Translations under genes and position numbers: made by a program
In this document: piece after piece, positions 22,471 to 34,327 of the stretch
Numbering within the stretch: the stretch's first letter is position 1
Layout of the letters: each line of letters begins with the position of its first letter
Assembly (NCBI GenBank): GCA_022829145.1
Contig: CM040748.1
Coordinates: 27,759,001-27,823,000 of the forward strand
Reading direction: 5' to 3'
DNA length: 64,000 bases
Source of the DNA: Albula goreensis
Taxonomy: Eukaryota; Chordata; Actinopteri; Albuliformes; Albulidae
The notes under the pieces: generated by a model
The model's input: the letters and a program-made list of their open reading frames with translations, nothing else
Told to the model about the DNA's origin: nothing
The model's database searches: none

Positions 22471-23259
22471 GCTGCAAAGCAATATTGCACATAAAATATG
22501 GTTAACTGTGAGCCAATTTGTTAAATGCGGTACGTACGATTGAATAAGTATAAATAGAAGTATAATACGGAGTTCACTGCAGTGTTGTCTTAATATGAAG
22601 TATTTTTTTGTCAGATAAGATGGATTTTTAAGTGTGACATGTATTTTACAACATGCATGTATATCACAGACTGTCAGGTTTTGTGTAAAATTTCAGCTGT
22701 GAGTAATTAAGAAATTATTACATTGGCCCCATTTGGAAATGTCTATTCCCCTGGAGAGCTGACCTGGTAGAATAAGCTTACAATAACAAATGTTTATGTC
22801 AACCAGTTTTCAGACAAATGTAGTGAATGTTGTCTTTATTAAATAAAGAAAATACCATCAATAAGACGGAACATGTTGACTTCATTGTCATAGAAGGATG
22901 TTAACGATCATTGAAAAATCTGGATATTTTCTGTGGAGATTCATTACTGAATGGATGCAACATTTGTGGATGAGCATAAAAGGCATTTGAACTGCCATGA
23001 GTGAATCATTTGGTTATGATTGCTTTGAGTCCAGATTTTTTCTCTTGGAACTGGACAGAGAAAACTAGCAGAGCTTAAAGATAAGTGAGAGCAACTCGTG
23101 CACGCTTTGTCCAGGATGGGCTTTTCATCAATGCCGACTGGAGCGTGAGCAAAAGTTATAATATTACTTTTGTGAAACAACAATGTTCAGGGTCCATCAT
23201 GTGGTAGAAAGTGGAGAACAAATGAAATTTCTTATGACAGAGTCAGGCGCTCTTGCCAT
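22471..23259. other. AT-rich spacer, nothing recognised
   Basis: Unique AT-rich DNA without gene, repeat family or motif cluster. Confidence 0.55.
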
Positions 23260-23925
23260 GTATTACGATTACTTTAATACAGGTGAGTTTCACTTTTTCA
23301 AGTGTGAGGGTGCATCTGTTTTGTGCGAGACGCATAAAATGACAGGACATTGACAGCCTGTGCGTCTAGTGACGGAGATTACTGTCACCCGCCTTCTTGA
23401 GTTAATTCATCACTGGAAAAGGCCTGCTCCCTTCCCCCGTATCTTAGCAACCACCTCTCCCTTGGCGGTGGGTTTGCCATGCAAAGGTTGTAATACAGTG
23501 TTCTTTGGCATACCTTTTGCATAAAAAAAGAAGCTGATAATTTCAACTTTGCATTTTTATTGTATTAAAATAAAATATTTGGGCTGTTTCTTTGAAATTC
23601 ATATCCGACTAATTTGATTCCAGCAGCCATTATGCAAAGAAAGGCTTGGTAGTTATACTTTTTAATCTGAACGCATGAATAAGCAATATTTGCTCTGGAT
23701 ATTAGTTTTTCCTCAGCTATGGGACAGGAAGAAACCTGCAATAACTGGAGAGGGTGGGGCAGTAACTTCTTAATATGCTAATCGCTCCGCGAATATTTGG
23801 ATTTCATGATTAATGATTGTGCGGCACTTTTAAAATTGTTAAGCAGGAGCATCACCTAAATGAGAGAGAGTCTTACATCGTAAATACAAAAATGCAATGA
23901 AAAATGCACCGTTGCTTGGAGGGGG
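23260..23925. promoter_or_regulatory. Long candidate conserved non-coding element
   Basis: The longest uninterrupted island-like block in the window. It is repeat-free, with an ATGCTAAT octamer-like site at 23775-23782, an ATTATGCAAAG core near 23629, a TTTGCAT core near 23550, and TTAATGATTG near 23809. Several homeodomain/POU-type sites occur at wide spacing, as in known vertebrate developmental enhancers. Conservation itself could not be tested. Confidence 0.42.
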
Positions 23926-24087
23926 TTCATAAAATCAGCAGCCTAGTGTTTGTTTAAATCCAGATTTCCTTAATCGTCAGCTCCTACAACACAGGCAGGC
24001 GTACACACCCACCAACATTAAGTCAGTATAACTTTAAGCGAACATCTTATTGATGTATGAGGTCTCATTCTAAAAGTTTTCTTTTGT

Positions 24088-24140
24088 TACATACATTACA
24101 TTTCAGTCATTTAGCAGAAGCTCTTACCCAGAACACAATG
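24088..24140 (+). repeat. Teleost-type interspersed repeat fragment
   Basis: The stretch ATTACATTTCAGTCATTTAG (24096-24115), followed by CAGAAGCTCTTACCCAGA, matches the very common fish repeat signature of the form CATTTAGCAGACGCTNTTATCCAGAG. Only about 50 bp remain. Family assignment is from memory of fish genomes and was not searched. Confidence 0.55.
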
Positions 24141-25085
24141 TGGGAGAACACCAGTGATCAGTACTCTCACCTGAATGTCCTGAGCAATCGTACCTGACCC
24201 AGCTAACAACCTTCCCAAACCAAGGTGCATATATTAAATGTAACTAAAGCAGTAATGAAAATTAATTATGCCATCAAAATCTAAAATACAAATCCTACAA
24301 CACATTTGCAACAATCCCTCATAATAAAAACATAAATCTGTAAGCACCACAAGCTAAACCATACAATAAAATAACATAATTTTATAGCAGGATGTTTTCT
24401 GAAGAAGTGAGTCTTCGGTTTACATCAGACGATGGGAAATGATTGTGCTGTCTGGAGCCCCAGTGGAAAGTTTGGTCCATCTCTGGGAGCAGCGCATACA
24501 GGCACTGTGACTGTAACCTGGACGTTTGGCTGTGTTTGGCCTTATAAATGAGCTGTCTGCCACAAACCATTTGGAATATTCCAGAATGGGAAAACATGCA
24601 AAGCGACAAAGATGAAACAACAGTACACATGAATCGAATCCTGTAGTGGACGCATGATAACAAATCTGTAATAAACGTTGACTACAGCTAGACCATTAAC
24701 AAAAGAGAGGTGGAGGGCTATTTCCCAGTCTTGTTTCTGGTGTCATGAAAACGTTACCAGACACGACTTCATCTTTCATGAAAGGGTAAACTCTTGACTG
24801 ATGTCTCCAATTTAAAAGCATCCAACCCAGACAGAGCTTTAAATGAATATTTTGCATACATTCACATGGTGGGGATTCAATTTCAGAATTTTTACTCGCA
24901 AACATTCCTTGAAGTCTGGTAGCATTAATGATGAATGGCATACAATACAACAGTCATAAAGCTGAATCTTCCACTATGCAGTTCAAGTGCCAAAGTATTA
25001 GAACAGTATAGTAGACTGAACAGACAGAAGGGGAAAAAAGGAGAGAAGCGATAGAAAGAAAGGAATAAAAAGAAGAAAACGCATC
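24141..25085. other. AT-rich spacer, nothing recognised
   Basis: Unique sequence; a purine-rich patch lies at about 25028-25080. No credible exon. Confidence 0.5.
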
Positions 25086-25310
25086 AGTCGCTCCAGGAAT
25101 GTGTACTCTGTCTCCGGCTCATAATGACCCAGTTTTTGTGCTAATGAATTGCTGACAAAAATCTGAAAACATAGATCATAAGCCGAGGTCTTTTCATTCC
25201 AAGCTCTTCCTGTTTAATGGCCTTCTCTCTAAGCGGTTGCTTAATAAGCCGGAATTAAGACTTCTGATTGAATTACGCTGCCACCAGACAGAAAGAGTAC
25301 CTATATAAAT
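25086..25310. promoter_or_regulatory. Candidate conserved non-coding element
   Basis: Repeat-free block with GCTAATGAATTGC near 25140, GCTTAATAAGCC near 25230 and GGAATTAAGAC near 25251. Homeodomain-type cores recur at intervals. The role is inferred. Confidence 0.37.
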
Positions 25311-25654
25311 AAATAAGAGAAAACACATTTGCCCATCGCTTCTTCATTAGCTGTCTTTACAAGGCTGTTTCGTAACGTATGGCTTTTATGCCGTCTGTGT
25401 CCACTTGCAATTCCAGATAAAAGTAATAGCATCCCTGCTGCTAAAATACATGTATAATGTGACAAGCTTTTTCAGTCATAAAAATGGCTGTAAAAATGTT
25501 GTGTTTAGATAGAGGCACCTGCAGTGTCTGCATCCGTATTTGAGTGAGAGGAGTCTAAATGAATGCATGGTGGTGATGTTTCAAAACAAAAATGTCGGCA
25601 CCATACAGTGATAGAGGAAATCCTAAAACTGAGAGTAAAATGAACAGTGCAAAT

Positions 25655-25781
25655 GTGCTAAGGTGGTAACGTGGTAACATTCCACTGTTGCAACATAGTA
25701 AAGTGATAATATTCTATTGTTGTAATATGGTAATGTGCTAAAATGCTACTTTTGTAACATGGTAATGTGGTAACATGGACT
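25655..25781. repeat. 32-bp minisatellite, about 3.5 copies
   Basis: Three adjacent 32-base units at 25671-25702, 25703-25734 and 25735-25766 share the pattern GTGRTAAYAT...TTGTAAYATGGTAAT, followed by a partial fourth unit. Units differ at several positions, so the array is not recent. Confidence 0.85.
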
Positions 25782-25898
25782 GTTTTCAATGGACACCCAA
25801 AAGTATTGCCATCACTATCAATCAGTTGTATTTTAGGAATAATACTTACATTTTTTTCTGCAAGTGGCTGATTATGGAGGATAATTTCACATATGCGT

Positions 25899-25900
<2 letters not shown>

Positions 25901-25940
<40 letters not shown>
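25901..25940. repeat. (CA)20 microsatellite
   Basis: An uninterrupted CA run of about 40 bases. Confidence 0.98.
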
Positions 25941-25942
<2 letters not shown>

Positions 25943-26055
25943 TTTTTGGTATACTTTGGCCCAGGCATGTCTTGCATGTCCAGCAGTGCTCCAAAACTGA
26001 CATTTTAACAGGTACAGCACGCATACCACCTGCCAACATGCTCCTCTATTACAGG

Positions 26056-26108
26056 CCACACCCCCATCCCAGCCCCACCCCCCCCACCCCCACCCCCACC
26101 TCACCCAG
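26056..26108. repeat. (CCCCA)n C-rich low-complexity tract
   Basis: C-runs separated by single A or T bases. The opposite strand has at least five G-runs of four or more and could form G-quadruplexes. Confidence 0.85.
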
Positions 26109-27595
26109 CCTGACCCTGTCTCCGGCTACTCCCGTGGGGAATCGGGCACAAAGCTTGGCCTGCACTCATTTGTTGTTGTCTCATTCTGTCCTGTTACAGT
26201 ATATCCAGTGCATTCTGTCTGCACGGCTTTTGTGGCCAATGATATCTGAGTAAAATTCATGATGCCATGTAAACCAGCCTATGGGCTTAACTCACAAAGG
26301 AGTACAAAAGCTTTTCTTGCACAGCGTTTGTCCTGAATTCACTGAGCTGTGGTGAATAAAAATGTCCTCCTTCACAGTCCTATAAAGAATAGTCCTTAAA
26401 AGAGTGGAAATATATATAGAAAGGTTATTATATACATACATTTCTTTTCCATTCATTTCAATGATCTCTGAACCCACTGAACTGTGTTTGGGAAGAAAAA
26501 AGAAACATATTCACAGTGAATCAATGCTCAAAATGATTAAAACCTCCTATTAAACAGTTCCATATTCATCCTTAACCTTGAATTAGGGTTGAGTAATGAA
26601 TGAATACATAAGCCGAGGGAAAGTGTTAATAATTTGATCAGAGTGTAATTACAGTCACATTACAAAAGTAACAATATCACATCTCTACAGAATTGACTGA
26701 TCTTCATAGGATTACATTTCCACTGCTTAGCTTTTAAGGTCAACAACAGACTTAGCTAAACATATCCTATTTCCACAGTACTTTCTTTTCTGCTGTTCTG
26801 TTTGGTCTATAAATTCATATATATTATAGCCAGTATGAAGAAGGAAAGAAAATATATGCAGTATTATTTAATATTACACACTATTTACGATGCAATACGA
26901 TTGAGTAATGGTGTGTTTCTACACCATAACGTCCAGCCATTAAAAAAAAAATACATGGTTAAAACAAATAGATTTTACCATCTGGTCAGAGCGTTGCAGC
27001 ACATTAGCGCCTGTCCGGTGGACAGACAAGTTTCTTGGACACGCCCACTCACTGCTGTGTCACACCCAGAGGGCAGACTGTAATTGGGATGGGTCTGGCT
27101 GATGACAGTGTGCATGTCATTAAAGCTAATTCCACCCACTGTCTGGGAGTACAGACTGGCATAGTGTCATGTCACATCTCAATTGATTCTTTTTGAATTC
27201 CTCCAGCTACATGGCTCAAATAATATCATATTTTAATTTTAAATGGGTTTAAGTAGCATATTCAATATGTACCTTTTAATAAGTAAGAAATACTCTTATT
27301 TCAAAAGGGCAATTGCTAATATATCAAGCATTACACCCCATATTTCATAGACATCAAGCACTGATGATTTTACCCCTGTAAAAATGCAAATATTAAACAA
27401 TTTTGCAAATAAAGCTAATATCATCTCATAATTCTATTTTTATATTACATTTCCCCCAATCTTTTTATTAGTATCCCTTAAGAGAAATTAAAATGTAAAA
27501 ATCAAGGGCACACCATCACCCCAGGGTCAAATAGCTGATTAATTTATACCAGTAACACAATTCCATCATAAAACAATGCACAATAGGAAGCTGTA
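26109..27595. other. AT-rich spacer, nothing recognised
   Basis: Unique AT-rich sequence, with a short GC-balanced part at 26985-27135. No gene or repeat family could be supported. Confidence 0.5.
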
Positions 27596-27599
27596 GACA

Positions 27600-27850
27600 A
27601 ACTGTGTCCGCCTGTGTGACGTTAGGGGCCCGTGCTTTAAATAATGAGCACAGCACAGAGTCAGGTCTGCGCTGATATATGCTGCTGGGGGCCATCTAAT
27701 GTGGGACTGTTTCTATCCTCTTTATTCTGATCCCAGAGTAATAGGGATCCCAAGGGAAGGCCGGTGCAGAAATGAAGCATGGAAGCTCAGGCTGTGGTTG
27801 CAGAATAAGCATATCTGCATACGGCACCTCTCACCAAAGCCGTACCTGTG
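27600..27850. promoter_or_regulatory. Candidate conserved non-coding element
   Basis: Repeat-free, CpG-containing block with a CTTTAAATAATGAGC core near 27635 and GCATATCTGCATACGG near 27809. The role is inferred. Confidence 0.3.
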
Positions 27851-27949
27851 GATGTGTCCCCGACCAGTTTTATCTCAGCCAGACGTCTTCACTCATGTCC
27901 ATCATGTGAATGCACAAACACTGACGTGCAAAATAATGGTCCGTACTTA

Positions 27950-28270
27950 AAGTGCGGGGAGGCGAGATGCTGCCGAAAAAAGGGGGTGGGCGGTCCGGGT
28001 GAAATGTCAAGCTGAGATACAAATGAGGTGGAGGGTGAGTGTGCTACTTTCTGAGCAGAATAAGGAGATGTCTTGGGCTTGAAAAATAGCCGGGCGTGTG
28101 AATTTGACTACCTCAGCCCTTTAGAACACCCTGAAGAGATAGAGCGAGCGGAGACGGAGCAACGGAAGAGGCTGGGCCGTGGAGATGACCGCTGCTTCCG
28201 CTGTGGACAGAGCTCGGACACGCGACACAGGGGTAGCAGGCAGTGTCCACCGGCCACACTGTGATGTTCT
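27950..28270. other. GC-balanced CpG-bearing stretch, function unclear
   Basis: Moderate GC with CpGs at 28090-28250. Open frames on both strands overlap and are short. It might be regulatory, but no motif cluster stands out. Confidence 0.3.
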
Positions 28271-28739
28271 ATTATCCAAAGCAAGGCATATCCACTGCCC
28301 TGTCCACAAATTAGACAATATTTATATGTATATATGTTTTTGTAAAGTACATATGCAATTAAACAAAAAAGAATTTCATTTAATTTCCAAAAATATGTAA
28401 ATTTGTGTGTTTGAATGTGTTTTATGCTAAATTATTTTTACTACCAATAATTCTGTATGTATAGTATAAAACATAAGTCTCTGAAATCTGAATATTGTTT
28501 TATTAATATTTACACATGAAAACTGTATACCTGAAGCTCCAGGATCAAGAGAATAGATTGTGAGTAAACTCAGTCTCCTCACAGTGGCAGTGCTCATAAC
28601 ACTAGTTACCATCGTAGATGGCAATTGACACAGTTCATCCGCTCCATCTTTGCGTGGCCTTAACAGGGGCGTAATAGATTTCAATTCCATGGGTCTGTTT
28701 CATTCATTAAAGTCAGGGATAACATTTGATGGACCAAGT

Positions 28740-28930
28740 GAACCAATAATAGACACTGATGTGAGGGCCTGTTTATTTATGAGGGAGTTAATAATGAGAC
28801 AGGTGATGAAAACAGTTTCCTCAGCGCTGCCCAGCACTGCCCAACAAACAGCCGGAGAGAGAAAGTTAGCATCAGTGACTTACAGAGAGCTACCACAGCC
28901 ATTGTGTAATAATTACCAAAGTCTCTTCTG
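28740..28930. promoter_or_regulatory. Candidate conserved non-coding element
   Basis: Contains TATTTATGAGG and GTTAATAATGAG cores near 28774 and 28787 and an ACAGGTGATG E-box near 28799. It lies within a 142-codon plus-strand frame (28650-29078) that resembles no protein family. The role is inferred. Confidence 0.3.
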
Positions 28931-29384
28931 CAAGAAAACCTATTCAAGTGAACTTAGTCTCTTTAAGGTCATACTCAATGCAATGGAAACAACCTTTGGT
29001 CTTTTGAATTGGTTCGGCTGTTCTGTTTTAGAATGGAAAGAGCACATTCTGAAGGACATTTTTGCATGTCTCCAATAAAAGAAAACATACTCCTGGAAAA
29101 CTGTGTTATAATATAAACTCTGTTTTGAATGAATTGCATGTGCTTTTACAGAGATTAAGTGCTTTTGATTGTATCCCGGGCCATATATTTTTATAACCTC
29201 CTCATATTATTCTGCATGTATGCGGGAGTGATCGATTAGCTTTTTCATTCATTACATTACAGTTGCGTTGACTAAGGCATTTGAAAAGCATTTTTGTTCT
29301 CTCACAGAAAGAGAGAGATATGTGGCGTGAACTTGAACTTGTATTCATTTTATAGATGTTTTACACATTTAAATGTCTGTTTCG

Positions 29385-29580
29385 ATGTCGGTGATGAGAT
29401 CAAGAGAGGAGATTCCTGACAAAGAAAGATACAGTAATCACTCTGTTAACTCCATTCTGCTGGCATCGTTTTTCATCGTGCATCTCTCTTATCGACGTTG
29501 GTTATACAACCTACAGCCATTTGAAATAAAGGCCTATTGATTTAAATGTGAATGGCTGTCAGTCAAACAGTTTCTCAAAA
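29385..29580. promoter_or_regulatory. Candidate conserved non-coding element
   Basis: Repeat-free segment with CpGs (29390, 29465-29510) in AT-rich surroundings, and GAATGGCTGTCAGTC near 29551, which holds a TGTCA (TALE/MEIS-like) core. The role is inferred. Confidence 0.32.
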
Positions 29581-30137
29581 GAGACCATCAAAAAAAACCC
29601 TCAAGACTTTGCACAGTTTTTCCTGCTCCAAAACCACAGATGGTAAAGACATGCAATCTGTGTTCTTAGATATATTTCCTCCTCTGTAGTAGAAGCATTT
29701 AATTACCATGTGTAACGATATACTGTGAGGCCTTGTATGATGATGTATCACTTTAATATACATTTGAGGAAAATTATGGCACTTTATATTCTCCAGTGCA
29801 TTTCCCTGGACTCTTACGCAAGTCTCTCTGTTCATTTTTGATCCATGTTCAAAAATGTCACAAGTAAGCAGTATGTGACTGAAAATGTATTTTTCAGTGC
29901 TGTGGCAGGCAACTTTTAATCATTAATTTGATTTTCATTCAAATTCAAATAAAGCCAAATGCACACATACAGCCAATTACAACACTGGTATCATGGTCTT
30001 GTTACTACACAGGCAATTGGCAAAAAGTGACCAAATAATGCATTTTTAGCTATTTGATTACTGGAATGTCTCATTTATATTCATAATTGATGGACAACAT
30101 CATAGTATTGGACACATAAAGAGTACCATAGTTCCGA
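29581..30137. other. AT-rich spacer, nothing recognised
   Basis: Unique AT-rich DNA without credible features. Confidence 0.5.
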
Positions 30138-30236
30138 CAGTGTACAGAAAAAGCTAATAAGAATAGTATAGCTCTATGTCCAGTGAAGCTAATAAAAATA
30201 GCATAGCTCTAACATTGTGCAGTGAAGCCAATTACA
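30138..30236. repeat. Imperfect tandem repeat, about 38-43 bp unit
   Basis: The motif AAGCTAATAAGAATAGTATA at 30150-30169 and its variant AAGCTAATAAAAATAGCATA at 30186-30205, each followed by GCTCTA, form two units. A third start (CAGTGAAGCCAATTACA) follows at 30220. It is a small local duplication. Confidence 0.75.
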
Positions 30237-30788
30237 GTCAGTGCTTTTGCATTTGCTTTCTGATGGACACTGAAATCATGTAAAATTATTAACAAGGAGG
30301 ACTTGCCTATCAGAATATTCTTTGAATTTAACAAACATAAATTGAGCTTTCACAGAGAAATCCCAGATTTAAAATGGTGACAGTGCACACATTTTTAATT
30401 AATAAACAAAATGTCCATCACAGAAAAGAAATCCAAATTGAGTCTGATGAAGTGATGGCATTCTGAGCAAAGTAAATATCTGTGCCACCAAATGCATGGG
30501 CCCAAAGTAGTTTGAAAGGGCGGAGCATAAAATGCTAGAGTTATGATGTTGGGGTTTTTGGTGTCCAGTTTCACCATGATATAATGGAAGCAGTGCAGCT
30601 TAACTGCACCATATTACCCACAAAAAAACATTCACAATCCAGCACCAATGCACTACACTGCAGTTAACTTTGATAATTTAATAAATAAACATCCCTTTTA
30701 ATAATTCATAGGCACCACCATGTCTCTTATTTACAAAGTTATCTCATTCTGGATATTCTGCACATTAACCCCCAACCACCAATGCCAC

Positions 30789-30818
30789 TCCCCACCCCAC
30801 CCCACGCCACCCCACCCA
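30789..30818. repeat. CCCCA-rich low-complexity tract
   Basis: Repeated CCCCA/CCCAC units over 30 bases. Confidence 0.8.
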
Positions 30819-30857
30819 AAATCCTCAGTGATGGGGATTCATTACCTTAGTTCCCCT

Positions 30858-30881
30858 AGCTGGATAATTAGCTATCCAGCT
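30858..30881. other. Perfect hairpin with 9-bp arms
   Basis: Arms AGCTGGATA and TATCCAGCT surround a 6-base loop ATTAGC, itself a homeodomain core. A CAGCTG E-box overlaps the right end. It could be a composite binding site or a chance palindrome. Confidence 0.6.
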
Positions 30882-31029
30882 GTAGGATTGATCTCTAAGT
30901 ACATTTTCCAAAACCACCTTTCATAATGACATATCATCCACGTTAATTAAATATTGCTTGTCATATCCATTTTAGGTGCCACACTCAATTAAAGCCTATA
31001 TGTTTATCCATAAACGACATAAACTGACC

Positions 31030-31290
31030 AGGACAGAGTGAGGTTTGAAAAATCAGCTGATGGCCAGCCCGCCCCAGCTGGAAATCAATCCAATGGACCA
31101 CCGCGTGTTCAATTTCTTATTTGCGTTATTAGTGCCACGGAGACTGTGAAGCAGAGGTTGTCTGCGCAGATGAAAGATGGCGTGAGATCGGAGCTTGAGG
31201 AGGATAGCCTCAGTGACACATGCTCCGTAGTCCTCTCCCGCACCCCGCACCCGAAATGGTCCTCGCTTTCCACCGATTTACATAATACAC
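31030..31290. promoter_or_regulatory. Candidate conserved non-coding element
   Basis: A GC-balanced, repeat-free island with CpGs and a CAGCTGATGG E-box near 31055. Overlapping frames on both strands are judged non-coding. The role is inferred. Confidence 0.35.
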
Positions 31291-31396
31291 TTCTGACACC
31301 TTTACTTTTTTCATCAATCACTGCACCCTCTCCCAGTCTATCTTTTGTCTGAACATGTCTCTTCTCCATCAGGACCTGCACAAAAGATTAATTTCA

Positions 31397-31453
31397 CAGT
31401 TTTTTCCCCTCCTCCTTTTTTCCCTTTTCTCCTTTTGCCCTCCCTCTCTTTTA
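31397..31453. repeat. Pyrimidine-rich low-complexity tract
   Basis: Almost only C and T on the + strand over about 57 bases. Confidence 0.75.
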
Positions 31454-33590
31454 TTTCAAAGGCACAAACCTTATGAAATGACAGAGGCAACATAATGAAA
31501 ACAACAATGCAAGCAATTTTTGCTCCTGCGGGCTAGATCACTAGTTTTCTTCCTCGTTGTTTTTTCTTTCTTTTTTTGTTGCTCATCCTCCTCTTGCTGT
31601 AATGCTGCCATCTGTCTCTCTTTGATGTTCATCCTCTCTGCACTGTATGGATCACCAAACCAAATTAATCTGTGTCCTTTAGGTCCCACCCGTTATTCAA
31701 ATCCTTTTTCTTAGCTACACGGCTTAATTATGTATCTGTGTGTTGCTTTAGTCCCTTCCTTAGACTTCACCAGCATTCACAGAGCTATTGGACATATCTA
31801 GTCGACATTGATACCTTACAGCACATAAGCCTTAAAAATATATCTCATTATCACTTTTGGCAAGTGATTATTTTAATTGTATCCTATTTTCCTGGCTCAA
31901 GACATCTGACTCTGACTGGTTCCACTTGACACACCGATCGGTGTCCATTTTCTCAAGCACATGGTCCATTCTGTGGTTGTAGGTGAAGAAGAATGTCTAG
32001 TCATACAGAAAGATAACTAAAAAGCCCTACAGCAAAGTGAAAGATGGTCTTTCACCTGTAAATATTGTCGCGGGACCAACTGAACACCTTCTCTGCTCCT
32101 CTCATCCTCTGTCTTTGTAAATTAGAGATTTTGGCTGATGATTTCACAGTGCTATATATTCATAGGTCATGACACTGAATAAATTCTCAGAAAATGCACT
32201 GATTTTTTCAGGGATGGGATGCAGAACTTACAAGTTTCATTTGCCATAATTAATTTCAGAAGTACGCAGCAACAGTTTCACACAAGTATAAAGCTACGGT
32301 TACATGGTAGGATCGGTTACATTCCAGATTGCTGTAATATCAACTTTGTTGTGGCACCAATTATTTAGTGTAGACTTTTATAATCACTGCTCCACAGGTC
32401 TGGAAATATACCAGTTAATGTCCATAGATGGTGGAGCGGCAAACACGTGGTGGACACATGAAGAGGCAGTGCACCAACCCCCCCCACCCAGGCCCCCTTG
32501 CTTCTCTCGCTGATATGAAACATCTGAACCTCGGCGACATACACAGCCCAGCTCTGCTCAGCGTCCACAAACTGGAATGGAAATTCCAATAACTCTTCTG
32601 CACCAAATAAGTGTTTTGTTAAGGATAGGGTTACTGTACATGATGTGCTAAGGCCGCCACCCATCTCCTGTTTCCATGTCATCTGCAAATAAGTAGTCCA
32701 CATGTTTTCATAAGCGGCACTACATGCTATTCGGTGCCCCAGAAACAGGCACTGGAGGGGAGCAGGGAGGGGGGTTTGTGACCTCAGAACGCATGTAAGC
32801 ACACAAGGGAACATATTTAGCAGCGTATGACAGCAAGAGTCATACAGGACACCGATACAAAAACAACAACAACAACCAGTCGCCACATTCGGTCCCTGCA
32901 ATGCACAGGCATTGGAAACCAGTGGCACTCTATGAGTAACATTTGTTTTAGTTTTTTTCCTTTTTACAGCTGTGGAGATGGGCACATTTGGCTGATTTTA
33001 TACGTAGCCTTTTCCCTGAGTCTGTTTTTTTTTTTTTGGGTTGTTGTTGTTTGTGTGCCAATATCCTGATGAGGAATCCGTGTGACCCCTGAGTGTCAGC
33101 TCTCTCGCTCTCCTCCCTCACTGTCTTTTCTGGCGGAAAATTAGCGCTCCCCTCCCACCGCAGGTGGTGGAGGGAGGGGCGGAGACACTCCGGCGGGTTC
33201 CTCCGACGCTGTCAGCCTCCTCTGAGGATTGGGGTGCGAGGAGGGGAGGGGGGGGTATGCAGGAAGGTGGCATCTCCACCTTGGCCCTGGTGACTGCCTC
33301 TGAAACAGACCCCGTCGCTCATTAAAAAGAGCACCGGAGCCACACTTGAAAGTGACATCCCCCCTCCTCCCCCGCCCCCACCACCAGCATGCCACCACCC
33401 ACCCCCTTCACATATGCAAAAATATGACAGCCCTCAGTACTTAAAAGGCAAGGTCCCTGTTTTGAGGCCTGGGAAAACATGATTTCGTGACGTTCGGTTT
33501 GGTAGATATCCATATGACACTTTCGCCCTTCTGCTACCCCCTACTTCCCCCCTTCTCCTTCCCCACTTCAATCACCCGTTCTAACCCCCT
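31454..33590. other. Spacer with GC- and pyrimidine-rich patches
   Basis: Contains a perfect 14-bp palindrome ACACCGATCGGTGT at 31931-31944, a T-run near 33027-33038, a GC-rich part at 33120-33400 with G-runs near 33240-33256, and pyrimidine-rich DNA at 33523-33620. The longest open frame of the window (206 codons, minus, 32365-32985) lies here but shows no family, no repeat and no splice context. Confidence 0.45.
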
Positions 33591-33599
33591 TGTTCCCTT

Positions 33600-33830
33600 G
33601 TCATTCCTCCACACCCCTCTCGGCTGTCACCGACGTGGGAAGCAAATATTTCGTTAGCTTGATGGGATTTTAATTTCCAGCCGACTCGATGAAGCTTGCG
33701 AGGCGATGGAGGGTTCAAAAACATTCTTCAGAACCGCGTCAAGTTGAGAAAAAAAAGAGAGAAAACAACAACATCGGAAAAACAGCGAGGTCATCATTAG
33801 CAGCACAGCTAAACAAGCTTCGCCTTCAAA
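33600..33830. promoter_or_regulatory. Strong candidate conserved non-coding element
   Basis: Repeat-free block with CpGs, a GGATTTTAATTTCC core near 33665, AAATATTTCGTTAGC near 33643 and CATCATTAGCAGC near 33791. The mixed CpG and TAAT content stands out from the flanks. The role is inferred. Confidence 0.37.
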
Positions 33831-34275
33831 GGGTGAATGTGGAAAAAAAACACATACTCCTTATTGCTGTTGTCATTTGCCTGGGTAATAGTGTTCTCCA
33901 TGGAGCTAACCTCACAGTTATTTTAGTTTATTTCTGTAACATTTCACCTGAGAAGCCCGAAGGCTTGCTGGTCCTGCATATCTCAGATTAAAGGCATACT
34001 GTACATTAAAATGCTAACACTGTTATAAGAAGGTGCTTTACATTATACCAGAGAAAGCACTGGAATACTGTACCCAGAGAAGGCTAAAATATAATTTTGC
34101 AATTTTTGTTATTCACTCATTTGTAGATTCTGAGCCAGTAGGGACAGTATGTATGCAGACACACTTTTGAATTCTTTACTTAAATCCATGTATCAGAAAT
34201 GATACAAAAGCCTATACACTTCTTAGAACCAAGATATTAAGACTTACAATGTCATAGCAGGATTCCATGCCATAT

Positions 34276-34277
<2 letters not shown>
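33831..34277. other. AT-rich spacer, nothing recognised
   Basis: Unique sequence without credible features. Confidence 0.5.

Positions 34278-34322
<45 letters not shown>
34278..34322. repeat. (CA)22 microsatellite
   Basis: An uninterrupted CA run of about 44 bases. Confidence 0.98.

Positions 34323-34327
<5 letters not shown>

Noticed and set aside
25655-25781. CRISPR-like array
   Set aside because: The 32-bp units are directly adjacent, without spacers; this is a minisatellite in eukaryotic DNA.
25658-26104. 148-codon minus-strand open frame
   Set aside because: Built from the minisatellite, the CA microsatellite (Cys-Val run) and the C-rich tract (Gly-Trp run).
28650-29078. 142-codon plus-strand open frame
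   Set aside because: No recognisable family; overlaps a motif-bearing non-coding block.
32365-32985. 206-codon minus-strand open frame, the longest in the window
   Set aside because: No recognisable domain; contains a Cys run from a GCA/ACA-rich patch; overlapped by frames on the other strand; no splice or promoter context.
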